From NCBI GenBank assembly GCA_029204225.1, contig CM055103.1:45854611-45918610 (forward strand): DNA of 64,000 nucleotides, in the 5' to 3' direction. The notes beneath the pieces are model-generated. The model did not search any database and was not told where the DNA came from. It worked only from the letters and a program-made list of their open reading frames with translations. The position numbers and the translations under genes are program-made. Positions 14,263 to 24,900 of the stretch are shown piece after piece (position 1 is the stretch's first letter; every line of letters starts with the position of its first letter). This stretch comes from Diphasiastrum complanatum. Lineage: Eukaryota > Streptophyta > Lycopodiopsida > Lycopodiales > Lycopodiaceae.

Positions 14263-16588
14263 ATGACATACAAAAGTAGTATCATTTTATGAAACTCATT
14301 TTAGATATCACTCTGAACTTGCTGATCCTGTTGTAGCTATGCAAATTCTAACATAAACTTATTGGAAAGTCACTCATTAAGCATTTATCTCCAGTGATCT
14401 GATATATATTGGGATCGTTTGCTGTTATACAGAAGAGTATCTCTTCGGAAGGTTGTGAGGGTACATCGGTGATAGCTTGCTTGTCAAAGTTCCTTCTGCG
14501 ACAATTCCTATTGTCAACATATAGTTCAATAGGGCATGCCCTCAAGTTCAATCTACTTTAAGGGTACAACTGCCATGCTCATGACTGCCTGCTACACATC
14601 ATGCTTGTGTACAAGCGGTTGGTCTGCTACAAAAGTTATGAATATCATGTACTTGGCCTTCTACATACACTTCACATCTATCAACAACCCATCAATGTGA
14701 ATGGAAGTTTTGCACACACTAAGTTCATTAAGCTTCCGTCCTGTTCAATTTTTTGGTTATGCATTGCAGTAGAAGTTGGAATACTATCATTTATCTTCTA
14801 CTCTTGTGAATTATGTTAATGATTTCAATGATTGCGCTTACACATTTGTATGCAAATGCGGTCACCCGTTGATGTTGTTGTAAAAGATATTAGTCAATTA
14901 GCTACACACACACACACACACAGCCTATGTCAAAAGGGATCTGTCTGTGGCATATTTTGTATTAGTGTCTATGCTAATGCTGTTCTTTTTTTCCTTTTCT
15001 TTTTTCCAAAAAAAGTGGAGAAAACATGGAACGTGAAGTCAAAGCATGTCTCTTTGCATACAATCATACTCGATAAGGCATTTCTTGTATGACCACATCG
15101 TGTGGAATACAAAATTAGTCGTGTAATAATTTTTCATGTTATGTGATAACAACAACGCAAGAATGTATAAGTAAGCGATCTGTGACTAAACTTGTAGCTT
15201 TACAATGCAAAATATCTTTACTTTTTGCATCAAAGAGATTGAACAGTTTCGTGTTAACTATTTGCTACTTCCTGCATGACAAAATTAAGACGTGATTGTG
15301 TGAAATTTAATCTGAAAGTAATTAATTGCCAGTTTTTGTTCATTCATAGGAATCAAAGTTACAAGATATGATATTGATTTGAACTTCAACATATGATTGA
15401 AATGATATGAATGTCTATTTGAGAATCTTCATGTACAAGTTCATATTGAAAAATAGCAAAACAAGTGCTTGTATTCATGGTGTTCTTTTTTGGGTTTTAC
15501 TTGTTCGAGAGTGGTGTGCAAGGCTTTAAGAAGTCAAACAAAATTGTACATAATTGTGAATTTTTGTTTGTTGATTCTAGATATTTAATGATTTGTTATT
15601 TATGTTACATTTTACGAAACTAACTACATGCATCTTTATCAATATCTGGTTCTCCTAATCATAAAAATTACAATAACACAACAAATGTTCAAGACAATTT
15701 TTTACAACAACATTTTTTTGAAGAGCTAGAAAAAGTTTGTAATTTGTTTGACAATTCCCATGGCAATTTGCAAAGGGCAATTTCAAACTTCGTATTGCAT
15801 CATACATTCGGGAGAAAGGCGAATCTCCCAGTTTATAAAGCTCGTCGCTCTTGGCCTTTTGTCGAAGTCGGCCCTATCCAACTTAGGGCGTCCTTTCCTT
15901 CTTGTCCAAAGTTGAAAAGTTTCTCTTTCGTTTCCCCGTGTTTTGGAAGGGGCCCTAAGATTTTTTGTCCTTGAACATGAACTTGGCTTCCAAGCCAAAG
16001 AATGTGTGTCATCAAAGATTTTCGCAATATCTTACGGCATCCACATAGCCTTAGGTTTTCCATGGGGCAGTTTTGAGTATCCTCACACCAGCTATATAGA
16101 GAGATGTTAGTTTTAGGGCATTTTAGACTAGATTTGTCATATATTCACGTTAGGAAGATTGAGTCGGGGGAGCACTTTGTAATTAAATGCTCGGGATACT
16201 ATGAGATCAAAGGGTAATGCTATTGTCTATTAGTCGTACCTCCCATAAAAATAGAGGCCATCATTGATCGTCTATATGCAAAGATTCATTTCCTTTCAAT
16301 TTCAAATTCTAATTTCAACCGCTCTTCTCGAACACTTTTGAAGCAGGGCTATCATCCTTATTGGTACGCACAAGCTTCCAGACTATGGGGCTTCTTTGGT
16401 GTATCTGATTCTCACCTTGTTGAAGGCTCAAATGACATTCGTTAGTTTGTCTATAGAGCAGTTTAGTTTTTTTTGTTGAGCTCCCATAGAGTCGTATTAG
16501 ACTATTAAGATGGATGTGGCCGACCTTCCCACACTACCCTCCATGAACCGAGGCTATCACAAAACCTTTGGATTGCATTGGGAAAGCT
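14263..16588. other. AT-rich DNA, no gene supported
   Basis: A (CA)9 tract occurs near 14903. Several short open frames on both strands (15744-16063) show no recognisable domain. It would be part of DML1 intron 1 if the 5' exon at 13.3-13.6 kb is real. Confidence 0.4.
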
Positions 16589-17511
16589 TCAAGTTTCATC
16601 AACTGAGGACTCTGACCCTGACGATGCCTCAGACTCAAACTCAGACTCGTCCTCGGGGCTATGAGCACGGGAGCTGCTACCCTCTCCTCCCCTCCTCCTA
16701 CGCTCTGCTCGAGTGACAGGCCCTACACAGTGCACACAAAGAGGGACAAATGTGTTATTGCCTGCAAATTAGTAAATTCTAATTTACGATAATTAGTAAC
16801 TTCAAACTTCAAAAATTTAATTCAAGACCTGTCACCTTAGACAATCCTAATTTCTCACTTGCACTCTGCATGGCCTCCTCATGGAAGAATGCGTACACGT
16901 CCTCCTCTGACTGGTCTCTCGGTGGCAACTCTGGAAAATTTGCCACATCGATCAGATCGGGATTAACCTACGCACATGTCACAATGCACATTGAAATCAA
17001 GACAAAATATGGAGGGTCAAGTCCTGACAAAAGTTAAAATTTAGCTACATAGTACAGTCTAGTATCTACTATGTAGTATGTAGTATGTAATATGATCTAT
17101 TTAGTATAATAGTATCTACTAATTGCCAAGTGGGTCTTGCCACCTGGGATGATGGATCACATGTTAGAATTTAAAAATTATAATTTATGGTGTACAAGTT
17201 ACCTGGATAGGCTCTGCGGTGGTCTGGAGTCTACCCAAAAGTCTCAGGTTGGCGTGTACGTACACCAACCTCTCCAACTGCGCTGATGATAGTCGATTCC
17301 TCTTCTTCGTGCGAATCATGGAATGGACACTCCAGTTCCTCTCACAAGCGACTGCAGTGCAATCCTGTGAGAGAATCCTGATGGCAAGGCGACGCAATTT
17401 GGGGACATCAACCCCAAACTTCGACCACCATGACACGGGATGTAGCTGGCCTGAATCACAGTTCAAGGGGCAGTTAGTACTTACTACTAGCAAGTTGCAA
17501 CCAAGTTCCAA
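16589..17511 (-). mobile_element. hAT transposase, C-terminal exons (minus strand)
   Basis: Three minus-strand exons can be read. The first (17511 to about 17210) is the hAT C-terminal dimerisation domain: WWSKFGVDVPKLRRLAIRIL, then CERNWSVHSMIRTKKRNRL and LVYVHANLRLL. A donor GTAACTT follows. The second (about 16977-16863) begins after a TAG acceptor and contains NPDLIDVANFPELPPRDQSE. The third (about 16722-16589) is a Ser/Glu/Asp-rich tail ending SESSVDET and a stop. These pieces are unbroken and keep splice signals. The N-terminal BED finger and catalytic part are absent here. A plus-strand hAT remnant at 37.9-40 kb contains just those N-terminal parts, so the two may come from one family. 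Confidence 0.83.
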
Positions 17512-17645
17512 GTTCCAACAAGTTACAATATGATTGACTAACTGCGCAGTAAAATGTGAAGTAACAAGTTTAAACTGTAATGGACCATGGGCAGTTTATT
17601 ACCCTCTCTCAAAAGCGTCGGGCCAGTGGCGAACTCCAAGGTCTC

Positions 17646-17947
17646 TGTTGGAATATCAATCCACACTCTAGAGAGAACTATCAAACAGGGCGGATAGCTC
17701 AGTGGTAGAGCATCCCATCCGGTATGAGAGAGGTCCTAGGTTCGAATCCTAGTCTGTCCATCCATATTATGATTTATGGATTTCTAACATGGTATCAGAG
17801 ACAAGTTAGACCTAACAGTTCATGGTGTCAAAGCCATGGTTAGGTGGCCCAAGCTGTGGGGCAGGTGACAGCTAAGACCCCAACCAAGTGTGGCTTGAGG
17901 GGGGGTGTTGGAATATCAATCCACACTCTAGAGAGAACTATCAAACA
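17646..17947 (+). mobile_element. TRIM-like miniature LTR element with a tRNA-like insert in its 5' LTR
   Basis: The 5' LTR (17646-17789, 144 bp) opens TGTTGG and closes CTAACA. It is followed at once by TGGTATCAGAG (17790-17800), an initiator tRNA-Met primer site. A 116-bp non-coding internal part ends in a purine tract, GAGGGGGGG (17897-17905). The 3' LTR starts at 17906 with the same TGTTGG and is identical to the 5' LTR for 42 bases, ending at 17947. It then diverges exactly where the 5' LTR begins its tRNA-like sequence. The right boundary and target duplication are therefore unclear. The size, the lack of ORFs and the PBS/PPT pair fit a TRIM. Confidence 0.72.
17688..17760 (+). tRNA. tRNA-like sequence inside the TRIM 5' LTR
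   Basis: 73 bases fold as a near-complete cloverleaf. The acceptor stem GGGCGGA/TCTGTCC has two G-T pairs, the D stem is GCTC/GAGC, and the T stem CTAGG/CCTAG encloses the canonical loop TTCGAAT. Pol III A box (TAGCTCAGTGG, 17695-17705) and B box (GGTTCGAATCC, 17739-17749) match consensus. The anticodon arm is imperfect: TCCCA/TGAGA has one mismatch, position 33 is C instead of T, and there is one extra base. The formal CGG anticodon (Pro) is thus not trustworthy. It is better called tRNA-derived than a functional tRNA gene. Confidence 0.55.
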
Positions 17948-18916
17948 AGCTACACAAAGAGGTAGGGCACTTTCAAGAGATTTGGTTGTTGGAGTGGTAA
18001 TGAGACCAACATTCTTGGTAAGGGTGCATGGATAGATAGTAGTTGTTGCTACCATTGATCTCTAAATCCGTACACACATTCGACTCTTTTCTAGGAAGCA
18101 ATTTCGTGTCACTATTGCTTCCCTTCCATAATCATTTGCACAAGAAGGCTCTCCTAGTCAACTAAGCAGTGCAAGGAGCCCATGTTATATTAACAAAAAT
18201 TGTTGGCAATATTTGGTGGGCATCATTCAAGAGGTGGCCATGGCAGATCAAGAGCACAATGACACTCTTGTGCAAGATCAATAAAGTGATAGTATCCAAT
18301 GAACTTAGCGTAGCAAGTCTAGGTGCTAATTGTGTGTTGAATCCATATTTGTTTTTTATTTTGATTAGTCTTGAGTTTTAAGTAACGTCTTGCATTGATG
18401 TTATGTGAGGTGTTCTATCTGGGAAGTGATGTTATGTCAGCTCTCCTACCAGTACTACCTCTACACAGAATTGAGTCAGAGTCAGAGGATGTACTGAATT
18501 TTTTGCAAACACAGGTCCCAAGATACACGTGGAATGATGCCAGCCTTATATGAAAATGTTCTTCTATTATTATATTTCTCATGCCTATTTAACTGCAATT
18601 ATTGTCTGTTTAGATCAATATAATATGATTATCATGTCCTAGCTAGAGCTGCAAGTCTTTGCCGCTTCTAATAACTAAATATTTTCACTCTAACACTACA
18701 TTACCAAATTTGTTTAATTGTATCAGTCTTGTAAAACATGCTAGAAACTCTGTTTGGAATTCACTTCGCCTCTTAATTCTAGTTGTCCGCTAGCATTTCT
18801 TGCTTTGCTATGTTGAACTTGGTGTTTTTCCTGTAAGGATTTGGGTGCTCCAACTTTGTGAGGTTGTTGCAGTCACAATGTCTATGTGATACTTGGCAAG
18901 CACTGAAAGACTCAAG

Positions 18917-18988
18917 ATGAAGGAGCTTTTGACGTTGCAGGTTGGAGATTTCGCTAATTTTGTGGGATCTCACTTTTGGAACTTTCAG
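18917..18988 (+). CDS. DML1: DML1 coding exon 1
   Basis: Encodes residues 1-24, from MKELLTLQVG to FWNFQ. It ends CAG before donor GTTTAG, phase 0. The ATG context is CTCAAGATGA. Confidence 0.9.
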
Positions 18989-21900
18989 GTTTAGCTCTTA
19001 TGCTTTCTCTTTTAACATGATTCTATGTGTTGGCAAGATAATTTATAACATTTTCTTCTATCACTCGCAAAAGCATGCTACCACTTCCTTTTGACGATTG
19101 TTCAAAGCTTTTTGGTTTGGTCCTTAAGTATTTCATAGTTACTCTGAATTATATATATGTATGCAGCGTGGACCATACATGAAATGACACGTCTATAGGT
19201 ATAGGTCACACTCAAGTCTCAACCATAGATGTTTGCACCATACTTGAAGTAAAATTTCTGCAGGTCATGTGCAAGATGAAAGCTTAGTAACTTTGAGGGC
19301 AGCGGTTTAGGGATGCCTAAATGTACTTTTTGTCCTTTGCTTTTGAATGGTATACCTGGAGCGTTGACTCTGTAGTAGAGCAGCAACGTGGTATTCCACA
19401 AGAAAGGACAACATCCGTGATGGGTGGAAAATGAATGGGCTACTTTGGTTGATGCAGTGGAAAATATTCTGTTGTGGCGATGGTTTGCCCTATATTCTAT
19501 TTATGTGATTATTTTTTTCCTTATGCACGCCGTTGGAATACTTAGCAACTGGCTGATTTTTTGGGATTATATGAGCTGTCTTTGGCTTACATTGAAGCAT
19601 GCTAGACAACTTCTGTGGATAATTTTCAATTATATCAATGCAAATCTTGTATGGTCAGTCTGGCAAAATGAATGTTTCATACAGATTTAATTTTCTACCA
19701 GTTCGTCCCAGCTGGCACTCCCATGTAACCCTCGGCATTTCCATTCTTTGCATATATGCCTAGCTATGAATGGATGTTTTAGTTGAGTAGTAATGAGAAA
19801 CTCCTAAAGAAGTGGTCTCAAGTCGTCTATTACATCAAAGCATGCTTGGTGTGGTCTATTTGTGCCACAAATGTCATTATTAAGTCATGCACAAAGTTTC
19901 TTGTTCAAGTAAATAACTATGAGGCCAACTACAAGTCATTTAGTCATATTTCATAAGTCCCTAGAGAGAGGAGCTCGAGGTGCTGGTTAAGAACTAGCTA
20001 GGTCGGCGGTAGGCTAGAGAGTCTAGTTCAGTCTTTTGAGGATTGTTCAATTTTTTTTGGTTTGGTCCTGAGTTAATCTATAGCTAGTCTTAATTAGATG
20101 TTCTGCACAATGGATTTACTCCACTTTTGATAAGATTTGTTCCATCTTAATAAGTTGCACATTTTCCATGCATATACTCATTATGCTATTTCAGGATTGT
20201 ATGGCGATGTGCAGTTTTTGGTATCGAGGGTTCTTTATCATCATTAAAGCGTTTCAATACAAGTTACAAGGAAGGTTTCAACTTTCAATGTAGTCGATAG
20301 ATTCCATAACTCTTTAGAAGTTCAAATGTTCTTCTAACTCTATGGTGGTGCTTTACAAACATGAGATCCTCCCTTAAAATTTATGTTGTTGCATTCATGA
20401 TAGGATGAGGTGCTTGGTCTTGCTGAAGATCCTAATGGAGATGATGTATTTTGGAATTCGGGCTTGGAAATGGATACCCTCTATAGAATTGGTGAAACAC
20501 GACATGTATGTATTCCTTACATGGCTTATGTGTATTTTTTGAGAATGAGCTTTGTCTCTTCTATCATGGAACTAGCTCTTTTTGATATCATTCTCATTGT
20601 CATCAAAACTTATGACATGCATGCCAGCATGGGTAGCTAAGGAGGAAAGGTACTTATCAAACTAAGAAATATTTGAAATGTAATTTTTCATTCATGATGT
20701 TGACGGATGACTCCTAGGTGCGCAAGCCCTACTGATGCATGTGTGATAAATAGTCGAATAATTAAGTGCATTTGCACTTGCATGCCTCATGTGTGCTTGC
20801 TTGTGCGTGTTAGAGAGTCAAATCTCAAGAATAAGTAATGAACGGAGACATTAATTTCTCTATTGCGCAACCTGTTTTATTCCAATCGTGTATAGTTTCT
20901 TGGGTTCTTTTGTGACTGGTTTATTTTCCTACAAATCACATAGCCCAAAATTTCAACTGTGCAAAAGAAAATCAATCTCCCTACATTCATGGTAATTATT
21001 GGTGTTTGTTAGACTCAACATAGATGGCAACTTTGTGAATCTAAGATACAGCTGATATAGTGCCATAGAAAGATGGCAATGTTGATAGTAAACCTTTTGT
21101 GCCTGCTTTATATTTTTTTGATTCTATGAGTTCACACTGGAATAGAATGTAGATGAGCAGTGTCATGTAAATCTGATGATAAAAGAGTGCTATCCATTTG
21201 AGATCCGTGCAAGTTGATTGGGTCGATATCAAATTAACTGGTCATAAGTTTGCCATTTATTTTTTGGATTCCTACTTAGAGAATGTCTTCCAAGGCTTTG
21301 ATAGCACTAAAACACGGGGATGTGAGGAGCTTATCAATACTGGCTAATAAAAGTACTTTTAGTCAACATGAGCCCAAAAGACCAAATAGAATGGGTCCAT
21401 TTACTTGTACCAAAATTTTGTGACTACAGAATTAGACCATCTCAATGAATTCCTTGAACTTACGGATTACTCATTTATGTGATTAGACCCATGTAGGTAG
21501 TGACATGAGTTGCCTTGCAAATGTAATTCTACTTTGAAGATGTTGATAAATCTCATTACAGCTAACTTAGGTATGAAAAATTGCTCTTAGATAATCTACT
21601 TGATAATAGCATTTCGTAGAGCTTCACCATAGATGGTCATTGTGTACCACAAGATATGTTCTGTATTCCATATTTATGCAATGAATTTGTGAGTACAGAA
21701 CGAGTTGATTACATTTTTGTTTGTTTTAGTTTTGTGCAAAAATTAATCAAAAAGCTTCTAAGCTTTTTTTTGGGCACTAGAAAACCACCTTTAGGACAGA
21801 GAAGGCAAGGGGGAGCGTGAGCCGGAGGGGTGGGTGGGTAACCCTATCTCAACCCTATTTCTCCCCCCTTCTCCTTCCCCCAACCCCTCTGCTGACGCTG

Positions 21901-24900
21901 CGCTGGCAGCAGCTGCGCCAGCAGCCAACACAGCAGCTGCTGTTGCTGCTGAGCCAGCTTCCGCTGCTGCTCCAGCAGCTGCTGCTGTTGCTCCAATACC
22001 TCCTGCTGCTGCCGCTTCCTCCTCATCCTTATCGGCCTTCCAGCCATATACTCCATCTGATCAGCAACCCTCAACCTCGGCTAACAAAGTAATTTTGAAA
22101 GTTTCAACTTTGCTATAAAATGATTGATTGATTTTTCTTCTGGAAAGATGCAAACTCTAGCAGACATGCTAAAAGAAAAGAATGATATAGGTCATGCACA
22201 TAACAAAGACTGATGATCAAAGTTGTGCTAACATGTGAGGCTCAAAAGGGTTAAAACTAAGGTGCTAGAAGACATTGAAACTGTCAACTGGCTGGAATAA
22301 AAAACACATTTGTAGCGTTCCGATCTGGAACGTTTTGGGATCTCGGAACGAGTGTTCCGGAATGCAGTGCATCTATGGTTCAAATACAAATCAGAATACT
22401 CAAAATTTTTATCCCTATAAACTATTAAAACTAGTAATCAACAATAAATCAGGATTTTTTTTCCAGTTCGAACTGGATTTCGGTTCAAACCGGCTTCGAA
22501 CGATTGAACCGTGGGACTATCCGCCTTCTTCAACACACACACATTCTCTCCTCTCTCCTCTCTCCTCTCTCTCTCATCCCTATTCACCTATCACATACTC
22601 CCTCTCTACCCTTTCTTCTCTTTATCAGTAAAAATGCTTATTCTCTCTCTTGCACCTACACCACCAACTCCCTTTCTTTCTCTCTAACTCGGCCTTCTAC
22701 CATTCATTTTCCAGCAAACAAAGAGCCTTGTCATGCAATTAACCTACCATCATTTTAGATCCATTCCAAGGTCTATATGTCCAAAAACTTTCATTTTGAA
22801 CCCAAAATTCCAATTCTAGGTGCATGCATCCATGCATTGAGCTCTTCCAAAAGTTTGCATGTCCATCTTTTTCATGTTATAAGACTTGCATGAACCTGAA
22901 ATTTCCTGCATACCTTTTGCATGTCACTTTGTTTGAGTCTATTACCCTTGCATGTAAGCAAATCTTATGGTTATGTGACAATTTGACATGTCACCATGTC
23001 TCATATGGATGCTGGATGTGATGAGTTCCATTTTTCCTTTCATGCACTTGATAAAAAGTATCTTGAAAATTCAATTAATTTTTTTTTGATTGAATAAATT
23101 TTTAACTTTGCATGCATGGCAAGTTTATTCATTGTGTTTCTATAAGTTAGCAAGAATTCTTCCCTTAGAGTTCACATTTTTCCCATAATATACCTCTTGA
23201 ATCTCAAACTACTTTTCTCACCATTGCTTTACACACGGCTCCTTCCATAGCTTTTCCATCCCATCTCATCTGTGAGAGTGGTGATCTTATGAGACCTAAT
23301 AATTATCGCACCATCATGATTGTGCATCATCATGAAACTCTATGGTACCATCCTTCAGTCTGTAGTAAGTCCAGAGGCAGAGATCAAGCGATTATATGGT
23401 ATGGTTTAGGTAGGTTTTAGAGCCTATTACTCCACTACTGATCACATCATTACATTGCATGCCATCACTGAGCAAGCCAAGCATAGACGAGAGAGTTCGT
23501 GATGTGTTGTGGATTTCAGGAAAGCCTTCGACTTTTTCCCACGAGCCTTGCTTATTCAAAGGTTGCAAGACTAAGCCTTTTCTACAGATATGGTATTGGC
23601 AGTGATGACTTTATATGAGAGAGTTTGGGGTTGCTTCAAGATGCACCAGCGATTCTAGAATTTGGATCCTAGAATCGCTGTAAAAAAACAACGATTTGCC
23701 CATTTTAAAAAAAAAGACTAGGCAATATAGGTCTAATTTCAATAGTTTCAATGATTCCAGTAGTTTTAGGTCTTATTTTGGTATTTTCAGGTCCAAAAAG
23801 TTTTTAGAAAGTAAATTTTTTTTTTGGGCGATTCTGGGCAGCGAATCTCAAATCGCGATACCCCCAAAATCGTGATTCATTGCAATGATGATGCCGATGT
23901 TGTATCTCTATTATCATCGACTATAGAGGGGCTCCAGAGACATTTGGTCAATCTACATGCTTTTTGCACCAGATGGGGATTACAAGTGAACATTTTGAAG
24001 ACCGAAAGCTAGGGCCTTTGTGCAGAGACAAGTGCTTATATTTGATGGTCAGCCTCTAGAGGTGGTCTCATCCTATACCTACCTAGGAGTTGCTTTCCGG
24101 TGGTCCCATTTTTAGTATGAGACATGCAACTTCGGCTTGCGGCTTGCCTACAGGGTCATGCCTCCTTGGTCTGGTCAGAGAGATTTCGCTTTAGCAGATA
24201 CATTCATGATGCTCCTAATAAGTGTTGCCTTTTTGACATTATGGTCACTCCTACAATACTCTATCTAGCCGAGGCTTGGTGTACATGCCTTACCTCCTTT
24301 GATTGGGCTAGTATATCACAACTATAGATCATTATGTTTTCTTACATAATACCGGCTAAACCCTCCTTGCCACATCAGATCCATCACTACTGAGTTTGCA
24401 GTTCCTCTATTATTGGTGGATGCTCTTTTTTGACTCATTGTGTATATATAGAGAGCCTTGTCGCTTCCTTGTGACAGATACTCCTACACGGTGATCATCT
24501 ATTCGATGGAGCTTCATAGTCAGGGTTTCCATTCCTTGTGGTACTCACAGGCATCCCGCCCCTTGGGTTCATTTCGCATCCTCATCTCTGACCTCCTAGC
24601 TGGCACTCATGAGTATATGAAATGATCCATTTATCTTGCTTGTCGTCGACATACATAGCAAGACAATTGGGAGTCAAATTCAACTTTTATCGGACTCACT
24701 TCTTAGTGCTAGATGCATCGTGCTTCCTAGTTCAGCCGCAATATCTGGATTATGGTTTATCAGATTGCTTCGTGATTTACATTGGGACAACTAATTTGAT
24801 ATTTTATTGATCAAAATTGACATCTCTAACTCGATGCCATGTTGGTAAGGTTCTAAGCTTTACCTTATGACATCACCGACTTCTCAATTTAAATTTGTGA

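Noticed and set aside
15744-16063. Overlapping short frames on both strands.
   Set aside because: No domain, no splice context, and the strands compete. No support for a gene.
17688-17760. Calling this a functional tRNA-Pro(CGG) gene.
   Set aside because: The anticodon stem has a mismatch, position 33 is C, and there is an extra base before the variable loop. It also lies inside an LTR.
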